A DNA stretch of 64,000 nucleotides from Chitinophaga terrae (ex Kim and Jung 2007). Its GTDB lineage: Bacteria > Bacteroidota > Bacteroidia > Chitinophagales > Chitinophagaceae. Positions within the stretch are counted from its first letter, which is position 1; the number at the start of each line of letters is the position of its first letter. Shown here piece after piece: positions 16,235 through 24,976 of this stretch. A model generated the notes under the pieces. That model was not told the origin of the DNA. It was given only the letters and a program-made list of their open reading frames with translations, and made no database searches. The stretch is from the NCBI RefSeq assembly GCF_900107795.1, contig NZ_FNRL01000015.1, positions 1 through 64,000 of the forward strand, read 5' to 3'. A program made the position numbers and the translations under genes.

Positions 16235-16804
16235 TTATCTGGCGATACTCAAAAATATTAACAAATAAATCCAAAGTACATCTACGAAATGCCAGTATGT
16301 GGCTGCCACTTCGATAGGTACCGGGCTGTAAGTGCGGATGCGGGTCCTGTAAGCTCTGGCAAACATCACCAACAGCGCTACCACGCCTCCTAAAACGTGC
16401 AGCATGTGCACTCCTACGATCACATATATAAAAGAAGCAGAAACGGGCCCATCAAGCGGCAATCCTACGTTCTTCAATTGTGTAAATCCGATCCACTGAC
16501 ACACCGCAAAAGCAACACCTAAAATTGCCGTAACGGTGATCAGTTGTTTGTATCTTCTCATATTCCTTTCCTTAAATTGCTTCAAGGCCAGGTGAATTGT
16601 TAAACTACTGAGCAAAATTACAGCAGTCGACAACCAGAATATATGAGGTAATTCAAAAGCTAACCAATTTGCCTGTGCTCTTTTAACAATGTAAGCGCTG
16701 GTAAATCCGATAAACATCATTGTAATACTACCCATGGCTATCCATAGGGAGTATTTATGCGGATGTATTTTCTTACGTTGTTCTAATGTCATAGTATTCA
16801 TCAC
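16235..16804 (-). CDS. Cytochrome c oxidase subunit III paralogue
   Basis: A 189-residue subunit III-like protein with about five membrane helices. Landmarks are VGVHMLHVLGGVVALLVM and the C-terminal ATYWHFVDVLWIYLLIFLSIAR. It is shorter at the N-terminus than the neighbouring 224-residue copy and clearly not a recent duplicate. Two adjacent ATG codons exist at the start (MMNTMTLEQRKK). It follows cyoE by 14 bases. Confidence 0.9.
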   Translation of the reverse strand: MMNTMTLEQRKKIHPHKYSLWIAMGSITMMFIGFTSAYIVKRAQANWLAFELPHIFWLSTAVILLSSLTIHLALKQFKERNMRRYKQLITVTAILGVAFAVCQWIGFTQLKNVGLPLDGPVSASFIYVIVGVHMLHVLGGVVALLVMFARAYRTRIRTYSPVPIEVAATYWHFVDVLWIYLLIFLSIAR

Positions 16805-16818
16805 TCCTCCAATTTCAA

Positions 16819-17733
16819 TTAAGCTTTATCCAGCAATTGTACCAGTTGCACTACAGTCAGGTAAATATATGATCCGAACATCAGTTTACGTGCTGCAGGA
16901 ACATCATTCTTCCTGTAAAGGTTAACAGACCTGTAGAAGAAGAATAAGCCGGCTACAATCGCTACTATTGCCGAAATGCTACCTGTAATGCCCAGTTTGT
17001 AGGGAACAATACCGGCAGGGATCAGCAACAGGGTATAGGTAGCTGCCTGAAGAGCAGTGTATTTGTTAGGTTCGCCGCTACCAGGTAACATTTTGAACCC
17101 GGCTTTTGCGTAATCTTTATAAGCAATCCAGGCAATAGCCCAAAAGTGAGGGAACTGCCATAAGAATTGAATGGCGAATAAAGACCAGCCGCCACTGCTC
17201 AGTTCGTTAGCGCCTGCTACCCAACCGATCAATGGAGGCATGGCTCCCGGGATGGCTCCTACCAGTACAGATAGTGAATTCCATTTTTTCCAGGGAGTAT
17301 ATACAAAGCCGTACAATACTAATGAGAGCAAGCTGAGAGCAGCACATAACCAGTTAAAGCAGAATCCCATTAACAGGACGCCGCCTATGCCGGTGATGGC
17401 AGCCAGTATAGTTGCCTCCAGGTCGCCCATTCTGCCGGCAGGCAGCGGACGAACGGCGGTACGGGCCATCAATTTATCCGTGTTCTTCTCCCAGAGCTGA
17501 TTGATCGTGTTTGCTGACCCTGTGACCAGCAAACCTCCAGCAAATAATAAAAGAACTTTCACCCAATTGAACTCGATCATTGGCACCAGCAGATAACCTA
17601 CTACTGATGAAAATACCACCATGAAAGTGAGATTAAACTTCATCAACTGAGAGTAATCTTTCACTTTGCTGGCAATAGCGTACGACGAGGACAATTTTAT
17701 GGTGTTTTCTTGCAACATTTTTTTTCTAGCCAC
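16819..17733 (-). CDS. cyoE: Protohaem IX farnesyltransferase (haem O synthase)
   Basis: UbiA-family prenyltransferase that makes haem O, the precursor of the haem A used by the oxidase. 304 residues with about nine membrane helices. The signature NTINQLWEKNTDKLMARTAVRPLP holds the metal-binding Asp residues, and IAWIAYKDYAKAGFKMLP marks the second conserved loop. The listed start is a GTG at 17733; an ATG five codons in (17718, MLQENTIKL) is equally possible. Haem A synthase is not in the window. A hairpin at 17788-17826 separates it from subunit I. Confidence 0.93.
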   Translation of the reverse strand: MARKKMLQENTIKLSSSYAIASKVKDYSQLMKFNLTFMVVFSSVVGYLLVPMIEFNWVKVLLLFAGGLLVTGSANTINQLWEKNTDKLMARTAVRPLPAGRMGDLEATILAAITGIGGVLLMGFCFNWLCAALSLLSLVLYGFVYTPWKKWNSLSVLVGAIPGAMPPLIGWVAGANELSSGGWSLFAIQFLWQFPHFWAIAWIAYKDYAKAGFKMLPGSGEPNKYTALQAATYTLLLIPAGIVPYKLGITGSISAIVAIVAGLFFFYRSVNLYRKNDVPAARKLMFGSYIYLTVVQLVQLLDKA

Positions 17734-17787
17734 ATTCCGGAGTTATATATCCGGAACAAATTTACAAACATCACGGAGAACAAAGCC

Positions 17788-17826
17788 CCGGAAGGAAGAA
17801 TTTTAAGAAAAGCTCTTTCCTTCCGG
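17788..17826 (-). other. Intercistronic hairpin between subunit I and cyoE
   Basis: Perfect 10-bp arms CCGGAAGGAA (17788-17797) and TTCCTTCCGG (17817-17826). It lies just behind the subunit I stop at 17837. No T-run follows on the minus strand. It may lower expression of cyoE and the following genes or protect the upstream mRNA. Confidence 0.55.
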
Positions 17827-17836
17827 ACCAGAAATA

Positions 17837-19648
17837 TTAGTGTGCGGACTCATTAGGACCAATTGGTTCCGTCTGAGGAATGAAATCACGTCCGTCTTTA
17901 CTGTAATCGTAAGCCCAACGGTGAACTTCAGGAATTTCGCCAGGCCAGTTACCGTGACCGGGATTGATTGGAGTGGTCCATTCCAGGGAAGTTGCTTTCC
18001 ATGGGTTTTGCGTAGTCATCTTCCTACCTTTGAAAATGCTGTAGAAGAAGTTGAAGATGAACAGCAGCTGGGTAGCAAATACTACGATCACCACAACACT
18101 GATAAAGTGGTTCAGTGGCTCGAACTGGTTGAAAGAAGCCCAGTTGGAGTAATCGTAATACCTTCTTGGCATACCGGCCATACCTTCGTAGTGCATTGGC
18201 CAGAAGATCAGGTAAGCACCAATCAGCGTGATCCAGAAGTGGATGTAACCCAATGTATTGTTCATAAAGCGACCATACATTTTAGGGAACCAGTGGTAAA
18301 TACCGGCAAACATACCGAAGAACGCAGATACACCCATTACTATGTGGAAGTGCGCGATTACGAAGTAAGTATCGTGCAGGTGAATATCGATAGATGAGTT
18401 ACCCAACCAGATACCTGTTAAACCGCCGGAGATGAAAGTGCTTACAAAACCGATAGAGAACAGGGAAGCAGGCGTGAAGTGGATTTTACCTCTCCAGATC
18501 GTCGTAATCCAGTTGAACACCTTGATGGCAGATGGTACCGCGATCAACAATGTGAGGAGTACGAAGAAGGCGCCGAGGAACGGATTCAGACCTGTTACGA
18601 ACATGTGGTGCGCCCAAACCAGGAAGGCCAGGATACAGATAGCGAACAGGGAACCGATCATTGCCAGGTAACCGAAGATAGGTTTACGGGAATTAACCGC
18701 GAGGACTTCAGACACCATACCCATTGCAGGGAGGACGATGATATATACCTCAGGGTGACCCAGGAACCAGAATAAGTGTTGATAAAGGATTGCGCTACCG
18801 CCTTCGTTAGCCAGCGCTTTACCGGCGATGAAGATATCAGACAGGTAGAAGCTTGTGCCGGCGTGACGGTCCATCAGCAACAGGATGAAGCCTGACAGCA
18901 ACACAGGGAATGACAATACACCCAGTACAGCAGTGAAGAAGAATGCCCAGATAGTCAGCGGCATCTTGGTCATAGCCATACCTTTGGTACGCATATTCAG
19001 GATTGTAGAAATATAGTTCAGACCGCCCAGGAGCTGAGACACAACGAAAAGTGCCATACTGGTCAACCAGAGGTCAACACCGATCTTGGAACCGATAGAA
19101 GCATCACCCAATGCACTCAGCGGAGGATACATTGTCCAACCACCGGAAGCAGGGCCTGTTTGAACAAACAGGGAAGCCATCATTACCAGGCTGGCCAGGA
19201 AGAAGAACCAATAGCTCAGGCAGTTCATAAATGGAGACGCCATATCGCGGGCACCTACCTGCAAAGGAATGAGCAGGTTAGAGAAGGTACCGCTCAAACC
19301 GGCGGTCAATACAAAGAATACGAGGATTGTACCGTGCATTGTTACCAATGCATAGTAAGCTTCCGCTGAAATTCGGCCACCTTTAGCCCAGTGACCCAGG
19401 ATGCTTTCCAGCCATGGAAAGGTTGCATCCGGAAAACCAAGTTGCAAACGGAACAGAACAGAGAAGAAAGCACCAATAACGGCCCATATAATACCTGTGA
19501 TCAGGAATTGTTTGGCGATCATTTTGTGATCCATGCTGAAAACATATTTCGAAATGAAACTGTCTTCATGATGGTGCTCGTGATCATGATGATCATGCGC
19601 TCCGTGCATTACCTCCTGTTGACTGTGCAATGTTGCTTCGTTACTCAT
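17837..19648 (-). CDS. Cytochrome c oxidase subunit I (A1-type haem-copper)
   Basis: Catalytic subunit with the haem a3-CuB oxygen-reduction centre. 603 residues with 12 or more membrane helices. GHPEVYIIVLP carries the CuB His, the cross-linked Tyr and the A1-type proton-channel Glu. HDTYFVIAHFHIVMG holds the haem ligands, and FVWAHHMFVTG the paired CuB His. The N-terminus has an unusual His run (HGAHDHHDHEHHHED) that may bind metal. It lies behind subunit II by 110 bases. Confidence 0.97.
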   Translation of the reverse strand: MSNEATLHSQQEVMHGAHDHHDHEHHHEDSFISKYVFSMDHKMIAKQFLITGIIWAVIGAFFSVLFRLQLGFPDATFPWLESILGHWAKGGRISAEAYYALVTMHGTILVFFVLTAGLSGTFSNLLIPLQVGARDMASPFMNCLSYWFFFLASLVMMASLFVQTGPASGGWTMYPPLSALGDASIGSKIGVDLWLTSMALFVVSQLLGGLNYISTILNMRTKGMAMTKMPLTIWAFFFTAVLGVLSFPVLLSGFILLLMDRHAGTSFYLSDIFIAGKALANEGGSAILYQHLFWFLGHPEVYIIVLPAMGMVSEVLAVNSRKPIFGYLAMIGSLFAICILAFLVWAHHMFVTGLNPFLGAFFVLLTLLIAVPSAIKVFNWITTIWRGKIHFTPASLFSIGFVSTFISGGLTGIWLGNSSIDIHLHDTYFVIAHFHIVMGVSAFFGMFAGIYHWFPKMYGRFMNNTLGYIHFWITLIGAYLIFWPMHYEGMAGMPRRYYDYSNWASFNQFEPLNHFISVVVIVVFATQLLFIFNFFYSIFKGRKMTTQNPWKATSLEWTTPINPGHGNWPGEIPEVHRWAYDYSKDGRDFIPQTEPIGPNESAH

Positions 19649-19758
19649 AATCGGTTCGGTTTATTATAAACTAACGCCCGGGAAGTATTGTCGTTTGTCA
19701 GTTTGTCTTTATAGTTTTTAATTGTACTCCGTCAAAAAATCTTCTACACAAAAATGGC

Positions 19759-20802
19759 TTACTTAATATTTGCAGCCACTGCTTTTTGTGTGCTATCTGC
19801 TTTAGGCGCTCCGGCCGGCGCTGCTTCTGCAGGGTGAGCCAGTTCGTAAGCAGGTTTTTGGCTGGCAACCCATTTGTCATATTCCTCCTGGGTTTCAACC
19901 ACGATAACACCTCTCATGGAGTAGTGACCGCTACCGCACATCTGATCGCAGGAAATTTCGTAAGTAAAGTCCGGGTTCCCGGTTTTTTCTTTCATTTCCT
20001 TGGTAGTGAACCTAGGCGTTACCCACAGGGTAGTAGGGATACCAGGTACAGCATCCATTTTCAGACGGAAGTGAGGCAAGCCCACATCATGGATAACGTC
20101 ACGGGAGCCGATAACGAATTTTACTGGTTTACCAACTACCAGGTGCAGTTCGGTAGGAATAAAATCGTCTTTGCTCAAAGGATCGTTCCAATCAACACCC
20201 AATTCATTGCCTTTTGCAGGATCGATGTTTTTGAAATCGCGACGGCCTAACTGACCATCCTTTCCTGGATAACGGTATATCCAGTTAAACTGTTTACCGG
20301 TGATTTCAACTACTGCAGCGTCTTTAGGTGCTTCAGAAGTTAACTGGAACCAGTGTTTCAGACCGAAAGCCACCAGGATCGTCAATGCAATAGCTGGAAT
20401 AACGGTCCAGATAACTTCCAGTTTGTTATTGTGTGGAAAATAAAAAGCTGTTTTTCCTTCTTTCTCCTGGTATTTGAATGCGAACCAGAACAGTAAAACC
20501 TGGGTGATCACAAATACGAAACCGGTGATAGCCAGTGTTACATAGATCAGCGTATCAACGCCTTTACCTTGTTCTGAAGCAGATTCGCCAAGGATTTTGC
20601 CTTTCAACAAATCGTTACACCAGTACACTCCTATGAGCCCCAGCACCAGGAAAGCAATCAATAAGAAACCATTGATACGGTTACTCTGTTCACGTGCTTT
20701 CTTTTCTCCCTTCAATATGGACACATATTCGCTCGCCTTCGCAATCTGGAAGATGACTATGAATATGAGAACAACAACTAAGACTGCTAAAAATCCTGAC
20801 AT
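19759..20802 (-). CDS. Cytochrome c oxidase subunit II (CuA)
   Basis: A 347-residue subunit II that takes electrons from a c-type cytochrome. There are three hydrophobic segments, one more than the usual two; the first (residues 1-25) precedes a charged loop. The CuA site reads CDQMCGSGHYSM with the upstream His in VIHDVGLPHFRLK. The middle of the Cys pair is DQM, not the frequent xEx. The C-terminus is Ala/Pro-rich and carries no fused cytochrome c, so the donor is probably a haem of ActA or ActE. Confidence 0.95.
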   Translation of the reverse strand: MSGFLAVLVVVLIFIVIFQIAKASEYVSILKGEKKAREQSNRINGFLLIAFLVLGLIGVYWCNDLLKGKILGESASEQGKGVDTLIYVTLAITGFVFVITQVLLFWFAFKYQEKEGKTAFYFPHNNKLEVIWTVIPAIALTILVAFGLKHWFQLTSEAPKDAAVVEITGKQFNWIYRYPGKDGQLGRRDFKNIDPAKGNELGVDWNDPLSKDDFIPTELHLVVGKPVKFVIGSRDVIHDVGLPHFRLKMDAVPGIPTTLWVTPRFTTKEMKEKTGNPDFTYEISCDQMCGSGHYSMRGVIVVETQEEYDKWVASQKPAYELAHPAEAAPAGAPKADSTQKAVAANIK

Positions 20803-20864
20803 TGCTATATGAAATAATTAAGTTATCTAATGATTTTCTATTGCCTATGCTCCTTGAAACACAA

Positions 20865-22064
20865 TTAAGTGTGGTGAACAATACTCTCTTTCAGGTAAGG
20901 GTGATTCTTCGGAACTAAAGCAGCTTTAGTCAGCTGGTTAGCAGTTAAGAAGATGATCAGTCCCACAAATCCAAGTCCAAGTCCGAGCTCATACCAAGGG
21001 AATACCAGGTGTTTAACAGTACCAGGGTAAACCATCTGCCAGAAATCCAGCCAGTGACCGAAGATGATCACTACAGCGATGAACACTATTGCAGTATAGT
21101 TACGTTTAGTATCCCTCTTCATCAGGAACAATAACGGTGTAATAAAGTTAATCAGCAGATTCAGGAAGAAGATCGGCCTCCATTCGCCCCAAACGCGAGG
21201 TTGGAAGTATTCAGTTTCTTCAGGCATGTTAGCATACCAGATCAGCATGTACTGGGAGAACCAGAGGTAAGTCCAGAAGATGCTGAATGCGAACATGAAT
21301 TTACCGAGGTCATGTAAATGTTCTTCAGTTACATAAGTCAGGTAACCATGTCTTTTCAGGTAAACTACGAATAAAGAGATCAGCGCAAGTCCGGATACCC
21401 AGGTGCTGGCGAAAGTGTACCAGCTATACATGGTAGAGAACCAGTGTGAGTCAATGCTCATCAGCCAGATCCAAGGAGTGGTAGAACCAACGCTGAGTGT
21501 AAAGATCACCATGAATCCACCACAAACAACGGTGTTTCTCCAGAGGATCTTACGGCCGGTTTCGCGGCTCAGATCCCATCCATCTTCCTGGATAGACATT
21601 TTACGGATTCTCATTGTAAAGAATATCCACAGTGCTAAAGTGATGATAGTAGCAGTGGTAAAGAATCCTTTATTCAGGAAAGCTTTTTTCCAGTTTAACA
21701 CTTTATCGTGGGCAACGTGTTCAGGGTTTACCCAGTGGTAAATATCTTCTTTGCCCCCCATAACGAGGATCATTACCACGATAAATAAGATAGCGGCCAG
21801 GATAGGCACTGCCATTGAAATAGCTTCAGGTACACGGCGGAAGGCAATCTGCCAGCCCCCTTGTGCCAGGGTAGTAGCAGCTATAAAAAATGTGCTTGCC
21901 AATGTAATCAGCAAAAAGAAGCTGCTGTTTTGCAACAGACCGGCCCAGAACCGTGTCTCGCCCTTAAACGCAATTAATCCGATCAGAAATGTCAGCAAGC
22001 CTACTCCCATCAACACGAAGCTGGTCATTCTTAATCTTGCCGGTACTACAAATTGGTCTTTCAT
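20865..22064 (-). CDS. actF: Alternative complex III subunit ActF
   Basis: A 399-residue integral membrane protein with about ten helices, related to ActC/NrfD, forming part of the quinol:cytochrome c oxidoreductase membrane core. It lies after actE and directly before oxidase subunit II, the standard order in Bacteroidota. Segments such as STMYSWYTFASTWVSGLALI and FSIFWTYLWFSQYMLIWYAN are typical of the family. It is distinguished from actC by length and position. Confidence 0.92.
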   Translation of the reverse strand: MKDQFVVPARLRMTSFVLMGVGLLTFLIGLIAFKGETRFWAGLLQNSSFFLLITLASTFFIAATTLAQGGWQIAFRRVPEAISMAVPILAAILFIVVMILVMGGKEDIYHWVNPEHVAHDKVLNWKKAFLNKGFFTTATIITLALWIFFTMRIRKMSIQEDGWDLSRETGRKILWRNTVVCGGFMVIFTLSVGSTTPWIWLMSIDSHWFSTMYSWYTFASTWVSGLALISLFVVYLKRHGYLTYVTEEHLHDLGKFMFAFSIFWTYLWFSQYMLIWYANMPEETEYFQPRVWGEWRPIFFLNLLINFITPLLFLMKRDTKRNYTAIVFIAVVIIFGHWLDFWQMVYPGTVKHLVFPWYELGLGLGFVGLIIFLTANQLTKAALVPKNHPYLKESIVHHT

Positions 22065-22104
22065 TACTGTATATTAAAATACTTTTGAAATGCTGTTTAT
22101 CTAA

Positions 22105-22710
22105 TTACTTCGCTGCGGTACTATCACCTGCAGGTGCTGCTTCTGCTACGGGAGCTGAAGCGCCTGCCTTTTTACTTTGAATATATGCCACTACTTTCCA
22201 GCGTTGCTCTCTGTCGAGCTGGCTGGCGTAGCTTCCCATCATATTATATCCATAAGTGATCACGTGGAAGATACGACCTTCGGTTAATCCTGCTTTTGCA
22301 CCAGCAACCAGGTTAGCCGGAGCGGCAGGGTAAGGGCCATCACCACCTTTGTATAATGGACCGTTACCGTCTAATGCTGTACCATGGCAGATACCGCAAT
22401 AGATATTAAATAAACGCTCTCCCTCTTTCAGATCGGTAGCGGTTATAGTTAATGGATTCTTAACCAGATTCGCTTGTGCAGTATCTGACTCTTTCAGGTG
22501 GTATGGCAGAAGCTCTCCTCTTTTAACTGTTCCTTCCACTGGTTTCAGACCTGACAAACGAGCACTGTAAAACTCATACGCACGGGATTCATACATGTCT
22601 GGCATATAAATCCTGCCGGGCTTTCTGTTATGCTCTCCTCTGTTACAGGCTGCCAGGAAAGCTCCAGTTGCCAATGCGGCTACAATCAATATGTTGGAAG
22701 TCCTTTTCAT
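22105..22710 (-). CDS. actE: Alternative complex III subunit ActE, cytochrome c lipoprotein
   Basis: A monohaem c-type cytochrome of 201 residues. The N-terminus is a lipoprotein signal with lipobox LAAC near residue 22. The single haem motif CGICH is near residue 105, and the likely axial Met lies in YGYNMMGSYASQL. The C-terminus is Ala/Pro-rich. It probably passes electrons from ActA towards oxidase subunit II. Confidence 0.93.
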   Translation of the reverse strand: MKRTSNILIVAALATGAFLAACNRGEHNRKPGRIYMPDMYESRAYEFYSARLSGLKPVEGTVKRGELLPYHLKESDTAQANLVKNPLTITATDLKEGERLFNIYCGICHGTALDGNGPLYKGGDGPYPAAPANLVAGAKAGLTEGRIFHVITYGYNMMGSYASQLDREQRWKVVAYIQSKKAGASAPVAEAAPAGDSTAAK

Positions 22711-22790
22711 CAGAAATTATTTATCTAGCTTTCATTAGTCTTGCTTACCAAATCCTAATGTTGCAACTGTATTTTTTAGCTGTTAAAATA

Positions 22791-23384
22791 TTAAGCGTTA
22801 GCGGTTTGGATTTTACGCAGATAAGGCTCATCATCCTTATCGAATCTTCCGAACCACCATCCTGCTTCAGCTTTCTGTTCATTTATATCGTGCGCACCAG
22901 CAGCAGTAAGGAAGCTCTTTACCTCTTCTGCGTTTGTTTTTTCTGTCAGCTCAATGACCATTACAAACTTATCGTCTGTCTGTCTTGGATGGAAGATATG
23001 TTTCTTCACCCCTGGCATAATCTGGCAAAGCCAGCAGAATGTCATCACCATACCTACCGCAGCAAACAATACTGTCAGCTCAAAGGTAATCGGAATGAAA
23101 GCAGGCAGCGGGAAATGCGGTTTACCACCAATATTCAGCGGCCAATCGGCATTAAACACCCAGCTCATGAAAGACAATGCTGTAGTAGTTCCGGTAATTC
23201 CGTATATGAAACCGGCTGTGTGCAGACTGGATTCTCTTAAACCCATTGCATGATCCAGGCCGTGAACAGGAAAAGGAGTATATACATCGTGCAACTTGTA
23301 ACCTGCAGTACGTACTTTCTTTACTGCCGGGAACAATACTGCCTCATCGTCAAACAAGCCTACAACAAAATTTTTAACAGCCAT
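22791..23384 (-). CDS. actD: Alternative complex III subunit ActD (DUF3341)
   Basis: A 197-residue DUF3341 protein. The soluble N-terminal part includes VGLFDDEAVLFPAVKKVR and YTPFPVHGLDHAMGL. Two membrane helices follow at about residues 58-80 and 95-120, then a soluble C-terminal domain. It is a structural subunit of the complex with no cofactor. It lies between actC and actE. Confidence 0.93.
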   Translation of the reverse strand: MAVKNFVVGLFDDEAVLFPAVKKVRTAGYKLHDVYTPFPVHGLDHAMGLRESSLHTAGFIYGITGTTTALSFMSWVFNADWPLNIGGKPHFPLPAFIPITFELTVLFAAVGMVMTFCWLCQIMPGVKKHIFHPRQTDDKFVMVIELTEKTNAEEVKSFLTAAGAHDINEQKAEAGWWFGRFDKDDEPYLRKIQTANA

Positions 23385-23431
23385 ATATTTAAAAATTCAA
23401 ATTCCAGTAATTAGTTCTCTTAATTCGTCTA

Positions 23432-24868
23432 TTAGTGTGCATGAGCAACATCATGAGCAAATTTCTCATCGCTCTGGTCTTCGTAGACTTCCATTTTCTC
23501 TTTAAAGTTCTCGCCTGAAGTTTTCAGGATAGACTTGATCTCAGCAACCGCAATTACCGGGAAGTATTTAGCGAACAGGAAGTAGCAGGTAAAGAACAGA
23601 CCAAAAGTACCCATGTAGAAACCAACTTCCGGCCAGGATGGACGATAGTAAGACCAGCTGGATGGCAGGTAATCGCGGTACAGTGAAGTACAGATGATCA
23701 CGAAACGCTCGAACCACATACCAATGTTAACGATGATAGACATTACAAAGGTTACGGCAATACTTCTTCTCATCTTGCGGAACCAGAACACCTGCGGAGA
23801 AATTACGTTACAGGTCATCATGATCCAGTAAGACCAACCCAGCGGACCGGCAGCGCGATATTTGAAGAAGGTATCGAATTCGTAAGGGTTAGCACCATAC
23901 CATGCCATGAATAACTCAGTCAGGTAAGCGCAACCAACCACAGAACCGGTCAATACAATTACTTTGTTCATGGCTTCCATGTGGCCAATGGTAATATATT
24001 GTTCCAGGTTCAGGATCTTACGGGTAATGATCAGGAGTGTTTGTACCATCGCGAAACCGGAGAAGATCGCACCCGCCACGAAGTAAGGAGGGAAGATGGT
24101 AGTATGCCAACCAGGAATTACTGATGTAGCAAAGTCGAAAGATACGATAGTGTGTACAGAAAGTACCAGTGGAGTAGCCAGACCAGCGAGTACGAGCGAT
24201 AAAGCTTCGTGACGTTGCCAGTGTTTGGTAGAACCTGTCCAGCCAAAGGAAGCCACACCATATAACAACTTACGCAATTTTGTTTTAGCCCTGTCGCGAA
24301 CTGTTGCAAAATCCGGGATCAGACCAGAGTACCAGAACAACAGCGATACGGTAAAGTATGTAGAGATCGCGAATACGTCCCAGAGAAGCGGAGAGTTAAA
24401 GTTAACCCATACAGGACCGCGGGTGTTAGGGTAAGGCAGGATAAAGAACGCCATCCATACACGACCCATGTGGATGATCGGGAACTGGCCCGCGCACATT
24501 ACCGCGAAGATGGTCATCGCTTCAGCAGCACGGTTCACACCTGTACGCCAGCCCTGACGGAATAACAAGAGGATCGCGGAGATCAGCGTACCGGCGTGAC
24601 CGATACCTACCCACCATACGAAGTTGGTGATATCCCAACCCCAACCGATAGTCTTGTTCAGATTCCAAACACCAACACCGAAATAGATCTGCCAGAACAC
24701 TGAAAATGCTCCGAAGCCCAACAGTGATAGTGATATAAAAAAGCCTACATACCACAATTTACCAGGCTTTCCCTCAATGGGACTAATGATATCTTCCGTT
24801 ACCTGGTGATAATCCTTTTCCCCGTCTACCAAAGGTTCTCTCAGTGTGGATTCGTATTTTAAATGCAT
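23432..24868 (-). CDS. actC: Alternative complex III subunit ActC (NrfD-like)
   Basis: A 478-residue NrfD/PsrC-type membrane protein with about ten helices that is expected to hold the quinol-binding site. Family landmarks are WVGIGHAGTLISAILLLFRQ near residue 90 and GWHTTIFPPYFVAGAIFSG near residue 245. It follows actB by 108 bases; that gap holds a short GCTAGC-rich stretch but no clear stem. Confidence 0.95.
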   Translation of the reverse strand: MHLKYESTLREPLVDGEKDYHQVTEDIISPIEGKPGKLWYVGFFISLSLLGFGAFSVFWQIYFGVGVWNLNKTIGWGWDITNFVWWVGIGHAGTLISAILLLFRQGWRTGVNRAAEAMTIFAVMCAGQFPIIHMGRVWMAFFILPYPNTRGPVWVNFNSPLLWDVFAISTYFTVSLLFWYSGLIPDFATVRDRAKTKLRKLLYGVASFGWTGSTKHWQRHEALSLVLAGLATPLVLSVHTIVSFDFATSVIPGWHTTIFPPYFVAGAIFSGFAMVQTLLIITRKILNLEQYITIGHMEAMNKVIVLTGSVVGCAYLTELFMAWYGANPYEFDTFFKYRAAGPLGWSYWIMMTCNVISPQVFWFRKMRRSIAVTFVMSIIVNIGMWFERFVIICTSLYRDYLPSSWSYYRPSWPEVGFYMGTFGLFFTCYFLFAKYFPVIAVAEIKSILKTSGENFKEKMEVYEDQSDEKFAHDVAHAH

Positions 24869-24976
24869 ATTCTATAAGCTTTTAGCCGCTAGCTCCAGCT
24901 GCTAGCCCTTGTCTTTTGTTATGATCTCAGATTCTGTAACTTCTTTCTTTTTCCTTAACGAAACTCGTTAAAATCA

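Noticed and set aside
15533..16804. Two adjacent subunit III genes as a recent duplication or a split gene
   Set aside because: The proteins differ in length and sequence throughout, each has its own complete C-terminal YWHFVD block, and paired copies are normal in Bacteroidota.
24869..24976. GCTAGC-containing stretch between actC and actB
   Set aside because: The short repeated units do not form a convincing stem or known element, and similar phrases are common between genes in this group.
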